NCBI GenBank assembly: GCA_036874045.1
Contig: CM072341.1
Span: 16,380,501 to 16,444,500, forward strand
Length of the DNA: 64,000 nt
Direction: 5' to 3'
Origin: Cymodocea nodosa
Taxonomy: Eukaryota > Streptophyta > Magnoliopsida > Alismatales > Cymodoceaceae
In this document: piece by piece, positions 23,881 to 35,764 of the stretch
Layout: each line of letters starts with the position of its first letter
Numbering within the stretch: position 1 is the stretch's first letter
Program-made: the position numbers and the translations under genes
Notes under the pieces: generated by a model
What the model was told of the DNA's origin: nothing
Seen by the model: the letters and a program-made list of their open reading frames with translations, nothing else
Database searches by the model: none

Positions 23881-24090
23881 TTTCAGATACAAAAGCACAA
23901 TAATTGCAGATATTCTGAATTTTTCTTCTTGTTTGAACACCTTCATTTATATTCCCAATAATTTGTGCAATGGGATGTCCAGATTTTGTCTTCCAAGCTT
24001 TTTTGTCATAGTAGGTGTAAGCAGTGTTATACTATCCTTTTCCTGTAGAGTTTTCAGATTTCCTAATTCACTTTCACTATCTATTTTTAG

Positions 24091-24753
24091 CTATTTCAAT
24101 TTTCCTACTAGGTCTTCATCAAAGGATACATTTATTGACTCTTCTACTCTTCTTTCATGTTCAAAATAGATCTTGTAAGCCTTACTTCTCGAAGAGTATC
24201 CAACTAGTAGGGTAGGATCAGATTTTACATCAAATTTGTCATTTTGATCTCTTGTATTAAGCACAAAACATCTTGATCCAAAGACTTTAAAGTATCCAAC
24301 GTTTGGTGTTTTACCATACCATAATTCAAAAGGTGTCTTATGCAAGATAGGCCTAAGATGAGTTCTGTTTATTGAATAACATGTAGTATTTACAGCTTCA
24401 ACCCATAAGAACTTTGATAGATCAGATGTATTAAGAATTGTTCTTGACATTTCTTGTACTAATCTATTTTTCCTTTCTACAACTCTATTTTGTGCTGGAG
24501 TTCTTGGACATGAGAATTCATGCAGTATGCCAAAGGAATTACATAATTCTTCAAATTCAAAATTTTCAAATTCACCTCTATGATCACTTCTGATCCTTTT
24601 CATAGTTGATTCTTTTTCATTTTGAATTCTAATACAGAGATGTTTGAATTCATAACAAGCTTCATTCTTGTGTGCTAAAAAAATAACCCAAGTGAATCTT
24701 GTGTAATCATCAACTACCACTAAGATATATTTTCTTCCTCCTAAACTGTCCAT
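24091..24753 (-). pseudogene. Copia integrase core, copy 1
   Basis: A 220-codon open stretch with the rve integrase core: VVDDYTRFTWVIFL near the start, SDHRGEFENFEF with the second Asp, and NRVVERKNR with the catalytic Glu. Copy 2 has SDHGGEF at this place, so the Gly to Arg change is private to copy 1. A stop directly before the first Met separates it from the zinc-binding region. Confidence 0.88.
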
Positions 24754-25375
24754 CTATGTAGGACCAAATAGGTCCATATGCAGTAGATCTAGTGGCTGAC
24801 TTGTGGCAATGTCTTCAATACTCTTGTGTACTGATTTCTTTTGTTTTCCAATTGTACAGTCACTATAGAGTTTATTCCTCTTGAATTTGAGTTTAGGCAC
24901 ACCTCTAACGAGATCATGTTTGATCAATTTTCTTAAGATTTTCATATTCACATGATTTAATCTTTTATGTCATAACCAGTCATCTTCATTAGAAGCAATT
25001 AAATATGCATCACTCGATATATTATCAAATGAAAATTCCAGTGCATAAATTGAATTATCCCTATGTCCAGTAAATTTGATTTCATGTGTATCTTGTTGTA
25101 ATATAAAATAGTTTTCAGCAGTAAAAAGTATATTGTAGCCTTTATCACATAATTGACCTACACTTAACAGATTTTGTTTTAAACCATTTACATGTAAGAC
25201 ATTTTCTATTCTTCCATTTTTAGATGCAACATTTTCTACGGTAGTAATTCTACATTTTTCATTATTACCAAATTTAACAGATCCTGAATTTATTGATTTA
25301 ACAGATTCCAGAAATCTTTTCTTACCTATCATATGCTTTCAGCATCCACTATCGATAATCCACTTGGACGTTTGA
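24754..25375 (-). pseudogene. Copia protease end and GAG-pre-integrase, copy 1
   Basis: WIIDSGC carries the protease Asp (codon 25351-25353) and is followed at once by a stop (25339-25341). Further on are NLLSVGQLCDKGYN and HKRLNHVNMKILRKL, the GAG-pre-integrase signature with its His pair. The CxxC part is degraded to YSDC (first Cys lost). Confidence 0.8.
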
Positions 25376-26980
25376 ACTTCATTGTCCATGCTGTCCTGCA
25401 AATCATGTTGAAATTAAGACTTTTGGTACCTATATTTTATTAGGTCCATCAGTATTACTCCTTTGTATATTAAACCTGTTGCCTTTTGGTAGCCATATAA
25501 AAGTAGATCTCTTCTTAATGATAAAAACAGTTGTGTCATCTCTGTAAGATCTAATTTTTCACCAAAGTAGGAAGTTTCTTGTGGTACAGCATGCCCTAGG
25601 CCAAATTTACTTATTCCTATTCTTTAGGATCCTATGATTTTGTTTAAACTGTTTTCACCTTTAGTAAATTACATACAGTTTTCTTTAAATCAATAATTTT
25701 AAATAATAGATTTTTATTTTCTTCTTTTAGATCAAAATTTTTACAACTATGCTATCCATTTTAGTTTTTAATTCCTTATTATCAACTAGGGCTTTTTCCA
25801 ATTCAACAAAAACATCTTCTAGATAGGAATTTAAACTCTTTAATTCCTTTTTATAGTTCTTACATTTTACATATAAGTTATTTACTGTACAGAAGATTAT
25901 CTACATCTAGATCATCATTTTCTTTTTCAAAATTATAAGGGGATGTAGAACATACCTCTTGTACAGCAAAGCACACATTTGCAGATGCCTCTTCTTTTGA
26001 GTCTAATGAGCTGTTGGATGAACTACTGTCACCCCATGTGGCTTTCAAGGTCATCTTCTTGTTTTTCTTCTTCCATTTTTGTTTGTCCACCTCCTAGTGG
26101 AAAGGATAGTAAAGTTGAATATGTCCCAGTTTCTTGCACTTGTAGCATGTGGAAATTTTTGATCTTGAGGAGCTAGCTTTGCCTCCTTGTCTCATCATTT
26201 TTTTGAAGTTTCTAACCAACAGTAATACTTCATCCTCATCCAAGCTTGATTGGTCTTCTGCTAAAGGAAAGGCTAGTTCTTTCTTCTTCTCAGCCTTTCT
26301 TTCAGTGACTCATTCTTATTTCCATTCCTTCATCTAGACTTCATGAGCAAGAAGATTTCCCAACAGATCTTCAACTGAATAATTGTTTAAATCTTTTGAT
26401 TCTTGTATGGAAGTAGATTTCTGCTTCCATTCAACTGTTAGACTTCTTAAGATCTTCTATACCTGTTCACAATTAGAAATGTTCCTTCCAAGGCTTCTCA
26501 GTTCATTTATAATTTCTATGAACCTAGAAAATATTTTAGTAATACTTTCTTTATCAAGTATTTTGAATAATTCATATTTTCTCAGCAAAATGCTGATCTT
26601 TATATCTTTTACTTGGCAGATTCCTTCATATGTGATTTGAAGGGTTTTTCAAGCCTCATGAGAAGATTTACAAGCAGATATTTTGTTGTACTGTTCACTA
26701 GTCAGTGCACAGTAAATTGAATTTAGCCTGCAAGCATTCATTTGGATGATTCTTTCATCCTCCTTAGACCAGTCACTTTCATGACTGATTGAAAGTGTTG
26801 TACCATGTACAACCATTCTCTAGAGTTTTACATCAGTACTATTGAGAAAACACTTCATCCTATTTTTCCAATAACCATAATTGCTATCATCAAATAAGGG
26901 AGTTCAATGGATATTCTAACCCTCTACAGTGTGGAAAATCCTGATCTTAGATGGTTAAATCTATTAACAAGATCAACTTT
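25376..26980 (-). pseudogene. Copia gag remnant, copy 1
   Basis: Fragmented frames of a UBN2/gag-type polyprotein. The zinc knuckle at 26106-26147 reads CX2CX4HX4Y, the last Cys replaced by Tyr, followed within three codons by a stop. A Ser/Lys-rich region (WGDSSSSNSSLDSKEEAS) follows. Stops and frameshifts run throughout. Confidence 0.7.
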
Positions 26981-26992
26981 GCTCTAATACCA
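26981..26992 (-). other. Primer binding site of Copia copy 1
   Basis: The minus strand reads TGGTATTAGAGC two bases inside the 5' LTR, one mismatch from the initiator tRNA-Met complement TGGTATCAGAGC used by most plant Copia elements. Confidence 0.85.
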
Positions 26993-26994
26993 AT

Positions 26995-27986
26995 TGTTAG
27001 GACCTGATGGCTTACTAGAGGGAGGGTGAATGGTAATAATATTTGTTTCTTAGTAATTTGAAGAATAATTGGCAATGTAAAATAGCAGGCACACAATAAA
27101 AAGAATGCACACAAGATTTTTAGGTGGTTTACCACTAACGGCTAGTCCACCCTCAAGGGATATTTGGGCTTCACTAATCTTTCAAAGACATATAATTACT
27201 TGCTTTCAGGTCAAAGCAAGAACCAACCAATTTGATTTAGCTTTCAAGTCGTAGCTCCAACCAACCTTTCACTGAAGTTTTTAATTTGTGTACTTTAGTA
27301 AACACTTGCTTGAATGTATCAAAGTCACTTAAGTCTTTTTGCCATATAGGATTTCAGATCATACATATGAGCTGTCATTCAATCGGATACTTGTAGTTGT
27401 AACTTATCGAACTATTCTTTGACTATCGGATAGTTAGCTACAATAGCCCTTCAAAATCCTTCTTTAAGTTTCTGACTACTTTCTTATTTCAGCACGTGCA
27501 TAATAGAATAACTTAAGTTTTCGAAAGGTTATAACTGTAACTCACCGAAAACTCTTCAAATTTCGGATAGTTAGCTACAGTAACTTTTTGATTCTTCTTT
27601 TAAGCTTCTGTTTGGATTTCTACACGTGGGAAATTCAATGACTTAAGTTTCAGATGGTTATAATTGTAACTCATGGAAACTCTTCAAATTTCGGATAGTT
27701 AGCTACAGTAACTTTCCGATTCTTCATACAACCATCTTTTTAACTCTCCGAAGGCTTTCTACTTTCAGATAGTTATTATTCTAACTATTCGGTAGTGTTG
27801 CTACTACTTTATACTGCCTTTCATATACTTAAACCTGTAACTGTTCGATTTTCCTGTGGCTCTATAGCAGCAATTTTTGAACCATCTGTATCGACTTTTG
27901 CTCTTTTGCTGAACTGCTATACCTGGGAAATACAATTTGATACCTCGCATTGATATTTGCATTATTAAAATCCTGAGGACCTTTCA
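26995..27986 (-). repeat. 5' LTR of Copia copy 1
   Basis: 992 bp, plus-strand ends TGTTAGGACC and CTTTCA (proper TG...CA). It lacks about 325 bp present in the 3' LTR; the deletion joint is near 27320. Two 137 bp-type modules are preserved. Confidence 0.88.
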
Positions 27987-28930
27987 CTATTTTCTCTTGG
28001 TTTTGTATTCAAATTATTATACAATTCCTTGTAAACTTGATTTTTAACTTCACTAACAACTTTCTTAACATTCCTTTTTGCTAGCTTATATTTCTCTAAA
28101 GTTTTCTTATCTCTAAGTTTATGATAGCTTATGTTTATTATCATTTATACATTCTCATTGTGCACTAACTTTTCTTACCTAATGGAACTATCCCACAAAA
28201 CTCTCCTATAATTTCTCTACCAATGTTTTTAATGCAAGAAATCATTTCATTGCAAAGTTTATCTACCTTTCCATTTAATTCTCATATTCTTTCTTTGTAC
28301 AAGTTACCTTTAAATATTATTTTCTTTTCCTTGTTTAGATTCCATCAAATAATTAATTCATGGGTTCTTATATAATGTAGTCTTTTTTTCCTAATCTTAA
28401 TATTAACATCTAATACTAACAACCTATGTTCTATACTTTTCTCTTGAAATAACCCTAGAATTTTTACACATTCATTAATCAATTCTATTAATAAGTAAAA
28501 AAAATATTTGTCTAGCATTGAAATCACTTTAAAATGTAATTAATTTCATAAAATAAGATTTAGCTACCAAAAGATTACAAGTTACCCTAAAGTCTAAAAT
28601 TAAATTTTCTTCTTCATTTCTATTACCTAAACCAAATCCTTCATGGTTTCGTTAATAACATATATTTTACTTTCCTATACAACCGTTGAGATCCCTTTTA
28701 ATAAAGAGTTTGTCATTATTAAGTAAACCATAAAATAAACTATGTAAATCTTCCTAAGATTTACATTTAATGGCTTATCCTAAACCTATATATAGAGAAT
28801 AAGGATAAATTATGTTAACTATTTCATTTCCTATCACTAGCTTAATCATTATAATTTTGTTTTCTATCCTTATCGCATGATTAACTTTATCTTTTAAATT
28901 TTTATCAACTACTATTCCAAAAAAAAAAAA
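27987..28930 (-). mobile_element. LINE ORF2 remnant downstream of Copia copy 1
   Basis: Same LINE piece as at 1-872 plus the linker after the endonuclease. Minus-strand segments include GIVVDKNLKDKVNHAIRIEN (about 28855-28915), NIIYPYSLYIGLG, and SIEHRLLVLDVNIKIRKKRL (about 28375-28435). The N-terminal third of the endonuclease is missing: the sequence runs straight into an A-rich run and the g3 flank at 28920-28945. No reverse transcriptase domain. Confidence 0.72.
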
Positions 28931-28944
28931 GAAAACAAAACACT

Positions 28945-30014
28945 GGGTGATGCTCTTTTTCAAGGATCATGGTAATATCACCATTGTATTAATGGATATT
29001 ACCACCACCTTGATACAAACATAACTTGTTGTGAAATCACAAGAAAGAAAGAAAACTCACAAACATCACAAGAGAGCAGAGTACAAGGAGCAAAAACAAC
29101 AAGCAGACATCTACTCCAAGAAAGGAGAGTGATTGTGATACCAGACGTTTCCTTGTTGAATATTAAACCTAACACTTCCGTAGGGTCAGCACTTGCCCCG
29201 TCGTGTAGGGAGTTCGATCCCGCTGGTGCAAATCCAAACACAACCCTGGCAAAAGGACTTCCCTTGAGGCAAGCTATTGAGAAGGTTTCTTGTTACGGCA
29301 ACGAACAATTCATCTTGATCATAGAAATGTGGATTAGAGAATTTGAGTGTCTGCGACGTAACATGGAGATTTGCGGCCACGGTGTAATGGATTCCACCCC
29401 ATTTGATATGCTTCGTGGGGGTCGTCACATCCTCCGGCCATCAACTCACTCCCATTTATGGTTTTTGTCTGCCCCCGTGGAATCTGAGGATGTTAGTTCA
29501 ATGGTGGTCCGCCAAGGCCACAGTAAGCCGTCAATGGATTCTCAAATCCTGGAAATAGATTTTTGAAGAAAGAACACCTCAAATAAGACATACGAAAGAA
29601 TAGAGACTTTATTGCTTTAATTATGGCATAACATGGCACTCGGAAGATAATTCTTCAACATGAAAGAATCAGACGTCCTTAATTCAGGATAGAATTAAAA
29701 ATATAACGCACCTTGTGTTCAAAAAATTTGGTGGTATTTTTCCAAACAAATGCCTACTTGAATTCCTTAATTTGTTCACCGTTGCTCTGTAGTAAAGCTC
29801 TTAAATTTTTGCGCGGAATTGATAGCCAATAATATGTATAAGAAGGTATGAACATTACCAACCATGACGTGAATAATTTACAATAAGGTCGCTCTTCATG
29901 TAGAAAAATGTTGGTGAAGTAACGTTTGCACTAATTAGACCACCTTGCTACTTTGCACGAAAAGCATGAAGCTGTAGATTAAAAAACCTTGCAGTAAGGT
30001 TGGGAGAAGTCACA
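28945..30014 (-). pseudogene. GDSL 3'-end remnant g3
   Basis: Contains the GDSL 3' flank, an exon 5 remnant (about 29290-29548), intron 4, and the 3' half of exon 4 (29863-30014). It is cut off there; exons 1-3 are absent. Exon 5 reads WGGIHYTVAANLHVTSQTL, so the catalytic Asp of DGIH is Gly, and the region is frameshifted. A 145-codon plus-strand open frame over this locus is an antisense artefact. Confidence 0.82.
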
Positions 30015-31052
30015 TGTCAAATAATTTAAGGACGATAACTATCGTAAAATAAAAGAAGAAAATTTACATCTTTTTAAATAAAATGTGAAGGAAAACCTTT
30101 CTCTTTTATTTTACTTTACTAGGTAATGATACTTATATCTGTTGCAGGTCTAGAAATATATAATTATATAAAAGGTAAATCTTCCAACTACTTAATTTAA
30201 ATTCTTACTTTCTAAAGGATTTTTTTTTATAATTCTAATTTAAAATTAATTCTTATATTACTTTTGTCAGCTAAAATTATATGATCGATAAATAGTAACT
30301 TTTTTTAACAAAACTTTAAGGGACTTTTGTTTACGATCGATGGTCTGGATCAAGTCACGTTGACGATATCAAGATCAAGAGATCGCCGTCGACGACGAAC
30401 GGCTACGATGACACGAAGGCTACGTCATCCGTATCAATTCGTTATCCACGTCCAGCACTTCTGGATTCTTCGTGCATTTTCCAGTCAACCCTTATCGGAC
30501 TAAGCAGAAAAATCCAATCGGATCCATTATTGAATTATTAATTCTCTTAAAAGGACAGAAAATACTATATCGGATCCGTCCTTCATAAATGTTGACGGAA
30601 TTTTGCTGTTCAATCTCGACGATGCTCACGGTTTGATCCGATTTAATCTATTATATATCGATTTGAAGATAAAATTTTTTTATGAAACTTTACTGGTAGG
30701 TTTGATTCACGAAGATACCGACAAACCGTCGTCACGCTTTTTTATTTCATAATTTCAAAAAAATACTATTTATTTCACGTTGGAAGGGGTCAACACGTTG
30801 ATGACGCTTGGAACGACCACCATACACGGTCCATCGATCCTTTATGACGATACCTCTGTGTACGAGGCAGAAGAATCGTAGCCAACGAAATTTAACTCCA
30901 GCATCTCCGGCCAGCGCACTCTGTTCCAAAGCCTCGCTCTCTTCTTCCCACGGTTGCTTCTCTACACAAGGAATACACAGATCAGAGCTCTCCTCATTAC
31001 CGCATACCATATACATAGATAGATACATAGATAAGTAGATTGATAGAAAAAG
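30015..31052 (+). promoter_or_regulatory. Upstream region of ARM pseudogene A2
   Basis: From about 30350 it matches the orphan segment 13059-13480. From about 30800 it matches the immediate upstream region of A1, including the GATA-rich run before the ATG. The middle holds no gene. Confidence 0.4.
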
Positions 31053-33523
31053 ATGCAGAAGAGAGGAGACTCCATGGTGACGGTCGACGCAGATAAGTTG
31101 CAGAGGAGAGGAGCCGGCGGAACGATGATGTTCTCAAAACACATCCGCCCAGGCAGTAATGACCCCACCGAAGGGAACACCTTTCGCAGAAGAGCCAGCA
31201 AAGACGAGGCACCCGAGATGAGGCTCACCCTCTTCGCCCTACAACTAGCCGTGCTCGAGAAGGCAGCCAGTGGCCTAGGCGCTCTCGGTTTCGCCTGGGC
31301 CACCGTGGTCCTTCTGGGAGGTTTTGCAGGTGTGCTCCAGAAGGAGGACTTCTGGTACGTCACCGTAATCATTGTCATCGAAGGGGACAAGCGCAAGCTC
31401 AAGTCCATGAGACTGGACCTGATTCCTCGGATGTTGTAACGGCTGGCGCGGCCTGAGGTCCAGCAGGTAAATAAATAAATAAATATTCTGGTTTTAGACT
31501 TTAAAGAGAGAGATAGAGAGAGAGAGCGTGATGTGGTCTGATATACATAGAATGTTTGGTTGTCTCTGTAATCGATCAGGCTACTCAGCTGGCTCCAGTT
31601 GCTGTCCGCCGTGGCTTCCGTGGTGTTGTCCCTGATGAGGGTGATCGAACAAGACTACGACAAGAACAGGGACAAAACCGACACGAGGAACATGAACGGG
31701 TCCCTGAACATATTCTACGGCCTGGCGCTGGCGGAGGCGCTGTTGTTCTTGCTGGAAAAGGCCTACTGGGAGTGGAAGGTGACCTTCTGCGATCTTCTGA
31801 GCGAGGTAAACAGGGCGTGTGGTTTCCAGGACACCGAGGCCGACATGATACACATGACACGGTTCTTCTACGACGCCTACTCCAAGTGCATCAACGGGAG
31901 CGTCTTCGACGGGCTCAAGATGGACCTGGTCTCATTTGCCGAGGAGCTGCTGGCGTCGGAGTCGTCCGACGAGCAGCACATCGGGGCGAAGATCCTCCTC
32001 AAGTTCGTCACGGAAGAGAAGTGCACCACCGACACTCTCCGCAAGATAGCGACCAGCACCAGGACGATGGAGAGGCTGGTAGACATGTTGAGCTGGAAGG
32101 ACCCGTGGGAGGAGCAGCTGAGGATTGCTGCGGCGGAGATCGTGTGGAGACTCTCTGGAAAGAAGCAAAACGCGCTTCGGGTGGCCGAGATCCCAGGATC
32201 CATCGCGTCCATATCTTCCCTGTTGTACACCGGACCAACAGCGCCGGACTCCAAACCCGACGAGATAAGCAAGAGACGTGCGTTGCCCGACCAACAAAAC
32301 TACGAGTTCTCGACCTTCAACCGTCTTGGCCTGCGGATACTGAAGAAGATCGCCCACGACCACGAGAACAGCGCCAAGATAGCCAACACCAGGGGTCTGC
32401 TGCCGAAGGTGATAGACTTCACCGGGAACGGGGAGAGAGTGCTAGGCCAGTCCAGCACCACTGACACCCAGATCAAGTCGATGAAATACGCCCTCCAGCT
32501 GTTGAAGATGTTGGCCAAAACTTCGGGGGAGACCGGCAGGGGGCTCCGGCAGGAAATATCGGCGAACATCTTCAGCATCAGCAACCTCCGGGACATCCTC
32601 CGATACGGGCAGAACCACGTTCGGATGCAGACGCTGGCCATCGAGATCATGACCAGCCTCGGGATGGATGACGACGCCACGGACAGGATCGGCTCCACCG
32701 GAGGGATCATCAGGGAGCTGTTCAGGATCTTTTTCTTACAGGGACCACTCACGGAGAACCAGAATCCGGTGAGGGCCGAGGCCGGTGAGGCGTTGGTGAT
32801 GCTGACTATGGACAGCCAAGCAAACTGCCAGAGGACGTTGAGGATGGAGCATGTCGGTCGGCTCATCGACGCACTCGAAGACCCGCTGCTGATGAGGAGA
32901 TCGGCCAGAATCCTCCGGAACCTCTGCGCATACAGCGGACCTGAGAACGCCCATCGTCTCCGACGAGTCGTTGCCGCGACACCAACCGTAAGACACCAAT
33001 TAACTGCATAAACTAGCTCTAGTCTGTAACCTCATTAAGCGCCAATTAAGACAAAAGTTTCACGTTTTTCGATCGCTCCGGCCTACAGGTTCTGAAGAAT
33101 CTCATGCAAGAAGATCAGAAGATGCTGGGGATAATGATTGGGCTGGCGACGCTGATTTTCAAGCTCATGAGCCCAGAAGAAGCGCAGAACGAGTTCAAGA
33201 AGGCCGGGATCGAGGAGCGCAGGCTAGCCGAGAAGCTGGTGGAGATACTGAGAGACAACAAGGAACCCAGCATCGATCACCCAAGGATGAGGAGGTTTGT
33301 GGTGGAGCTGGCGACGTGGATGATGGAGTTGGACGAAGAGATGAAGATGGTGTTCAGGAGGGAAGGGCTGGAGGAGGAGCTGATGAACATCCCCGAGACC
33401 ACGTCGGAGCTTGAATTCTTCCTGGTGTTCTCCGGGAGCTGTGGAATGAGCCGCCATCCCACGACCATGCATGCTGTTGTGGATAACGCACTTGACCTTG
33501 TCAGAAGTGCCGGAAGTATATAG
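31053..33523 (+). pseudogene. ARM-repeat gene A2, exon 1 broken by inversion
   Basis: Exon-equivalents are 31053-31466, 31580-32987 and 33089-33523, with GT-AG borders kept. Exon 1 follows A1 through both first membrane segments to VIIVIEG. An 80 bp segment (31383-31462) is then the reverse complement of A1 15824-15903. About 48 bp before it and about 174 bp after it (A1 numbering) are deleted. The inverted DNA brings a stop at 31437-31439, leaving a 128-residue N-terminal product. Exons 2 and 3 remain fully open with few changes, so the lesion may be recent, or a shorter protein could start at the exon 2 ATG (31635). No evidence for expression can be drawn from sequence. Confidence 0.85.
31383..31462. 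other. 80 bp microinversion in A2 exon 1
   Basis: Reverse complement of the A1 segment 15824-15903 (identical at nearly all positions, and matching A3 slightly better). The left junction lies in a GGGG shared by both orientations and the right one in CAGCAG, which suggests microhomology-mediated repair. Confidence 0.9.
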
Positions 33524-33816
33524 AAATCCTTTTTTTTATAAAATTTTAATGTTTTCTTTCATTTACATTCAAGATTTTAGTCAGTCAAAATGTCGAAAAA
33601 CCGTGTGATGCCTGCCTTGTGAAACCTTAATTGATGTCAAAATTTTAAAATCTCATCTGTTTTATTTTGACCAGCACAAAAGGATGGAAATTGACTTAAA
33701 TTGAAGGAGCGTTTGCTTACACAAATAATGAGTTACATGCTATAAAAAAATATATTGCTTGAATAAAAATAAAATCTCTAAATTTTCTCTCTAATTTTTA
33801 CCGATTATATGTTTTA
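33524..33816. other. 3' flank of A2 with unoccupied Copia target
   Basis: Collinear with 18144-18461 and 42998-43319. TTATT at 33814-33818 is the uninterrupted site into which Copia inserted in the A1/A3 modules; sequence after it matches 27987 onward. Confidence 0.8.
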
Positions 33817-34885
33817 TTTTCTCTTTGTTTTGTATTCAAATTATTATATAACTCCTTGTAAACTTGATTTTTATTTTCACTAACAATTTTCTTAACATTC
33901 CTTTGTGCTAGCTTATATTTCTCTAAATTTTCCTTATCTCTAAGGTTATGGTAGCTTATATTTATTGTCATTTATACATTTTTATTGCACACTAACTTTT
34001 CTTACCTAAGGGAACTATCCCAAAAAACTCTCCTATAATTTCCTTTCCTTTGTTTTTAATGCAAAAAATCATTTCATTCCAAAGTTTATCTACCTTACCA
34101 TTTAATTCTCATATTCTTTCTTTGTACAAGTTATCTTTAAATATTATTTTCTTTTCCTTGTTTAGATTCCATCAAATAATTAATTCATGGGTTCTTATAT
34201 AATGTAGTCTTCTTTTCCTAATCTTAGTATTAACAGGTAATACTAACAACCTATGTTCTATACTTTCTCTTGAAATAACCCTAGAATTTTTACACATTCA
34301 TTAATCTATTTTATTAATAAGTAAAAAAACTATTTGTCTTACATTGAAATCACTTTAAAATGTAATTAATTTCATAAAATAAGTGTTAGCTACCAAAAGA
34401 TTACAAGTTACCCTAAAGTCTAAAATTAAATTTTCCTCTTCGTTTCTATTGCCAAAACTAAATCCTTCATGGTTTCCTTCATATCATATATTTTACTTTC
34501 CTATACAACCATTTAGATCCCTTTTAATAAAGAGTTTGTCATTATTAAGTAAACCATAAACTAAACTATTTAAATCTTCCTAAAATTTCTATTTAGTGGC
34601 TTATCCTAAACCTATATATAGAGAATATGGACAAATTATATTAACTATTTTATTTTCTATCTTTATCACATCAATAACTTAATCTTTTAAATTTTTATCA
34701 ATTTCTATGCTTATATTTTCCTATATATCACAATTTAAAACTGCTATTCTCAATTAATTTAGATTTTTCCACCCATTTAATTTTTTGCAAACATAATATA
34801 TTAATTTTTCTTCTTATCATTATATACACTAATTCCATATTCGTATTGGTCAAAGTTCCTATATTCCAAGTTACTAGTTTAATTT
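33817..34885 (-). mobile_element. LINE ORF2 remnant between A2 and G4
   Basis: The most complete LINE remnant in unit 1. Endonuclease pieces run from the N-terminus (about 34880) down to the linker EKYKLAQRNVKKIVSE near 33870-33930. It ends before any RT motif and is full of stops and frame jumps. Confidence 0.75.
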
Positions 34886-35764
34886 TGGTATTTTAAATTA
34901 ACTTCTTTGCCTACTACCGTCCATTAATATGTAAAAACATTTCCTTATTTGTAGCTACATCTAGACTTTGATGTAAGTCCCCTACCTTAGAACGTTATAC
35001 ATAAGATGAGCAATCCAAGGTCCAATGCAATACATCACTAAGAAAATTATACCCTAACAATTTATTTCTACGATTCACATTCGGGAGGTGGTAATACATC
35101 ACTTAGAAAATGATACCCTATCAAATTATTTTTAGGATTCATATTCATGAGATGTTGACAAATATTTAACACTAACTAGCCTCTTTTATCTGAACTTAGA
35201 ACCGGCTATGAATGAATAAACCTTTGCAAATGGAGTTTAGAAGACATACAAGAAAAAAATTTTAAATCAAAAGATAATTATAATTAAAAGATAATATGTG
35301 TTGTCTTAAATTGGAGGACTGATTATCTAATTCTGCTATTAATATGGGCCTAAAAATCTGCAAAATTCTATGACAAAAAAAACAAAACACTGGGCGATGT
35401 TCTTTTTTAAGGATCATGGTAATCCACTGTATTGGATATTACCACCTTAATACAAACATAACTTGTTGTGAAATCACAAGAAAGAAAACTCACAAACATC
35501 ACAAGAGAGCAGAGTACAAGGACATGTAACTCCAAGAGCAAAACAACAAGCGGACATCTACTCGAAGAAAGGAGAGTGATTGTGACACCAGACGTTTCTT
35601 TGTTGAATATTAAACCTAACACTTCCGTAGGGTCAGCACTTGCCCCGTCGTGTAGGGAGTTCGATCCCGCTGGTGCAAATCCAACACAACCCTTGCAAAG
35701 GACTTCCCTTGAGGCGACAGTGCTGCTGTAGGCAAGCTAATGAAAAGGTGTCTTGTTATGGCAA
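34886..35764. other. 3' flank of GDSL G4, no gene seen
   Basis: Counterpart of 873-1759, with the 64 bp direct repeat pair (from about 35029 and 35092). Confidence 0.5.

Larger units (their letters stand above)
18462..27986 (-). mobile_element. Ty1/Copia LTR retrotransposon, copy 1, defective
   Basis: A 9,525 bp element on the minus strand with LTRs at 26995-27986 (5') and 18462-19782 (3'), PBS, PPT and the Copia domain order Gag-PR-INT-RT-RNaseH. Flanking 5-mers are TTATT and CTATT; the unoccupied paralogous site at 33814-33818 reads TTATT. All coding domains carry stops or frameshifts, and the RT is split by a nested 2,255 bp insertion. The RNaseH region resembles the SIRE/Maximus lineage, and a 9.5 kb size with LTRs near 1 kb fits that, but lineage assignment is tentative. 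LTR divergence (about 9% over a 165 bp stretch compared by eye) shows it is old. Confidence 0.9.

Noticed and set aside
29129..29566. 145-codon plus-strand frame at g3 (and 53991-54428 at g5)
   Set aside because: Antisense to the GDSL remnant, and no family recognised.
31599..33011. A2 exon 2 as an independent gene of 470 codons
   Set aside because: The frame starts at TTG inside a spliced exon with conserved acceptor and donor. It is exon 2 of a broken gene, though internal initiation at 31635 cannot be excluded.
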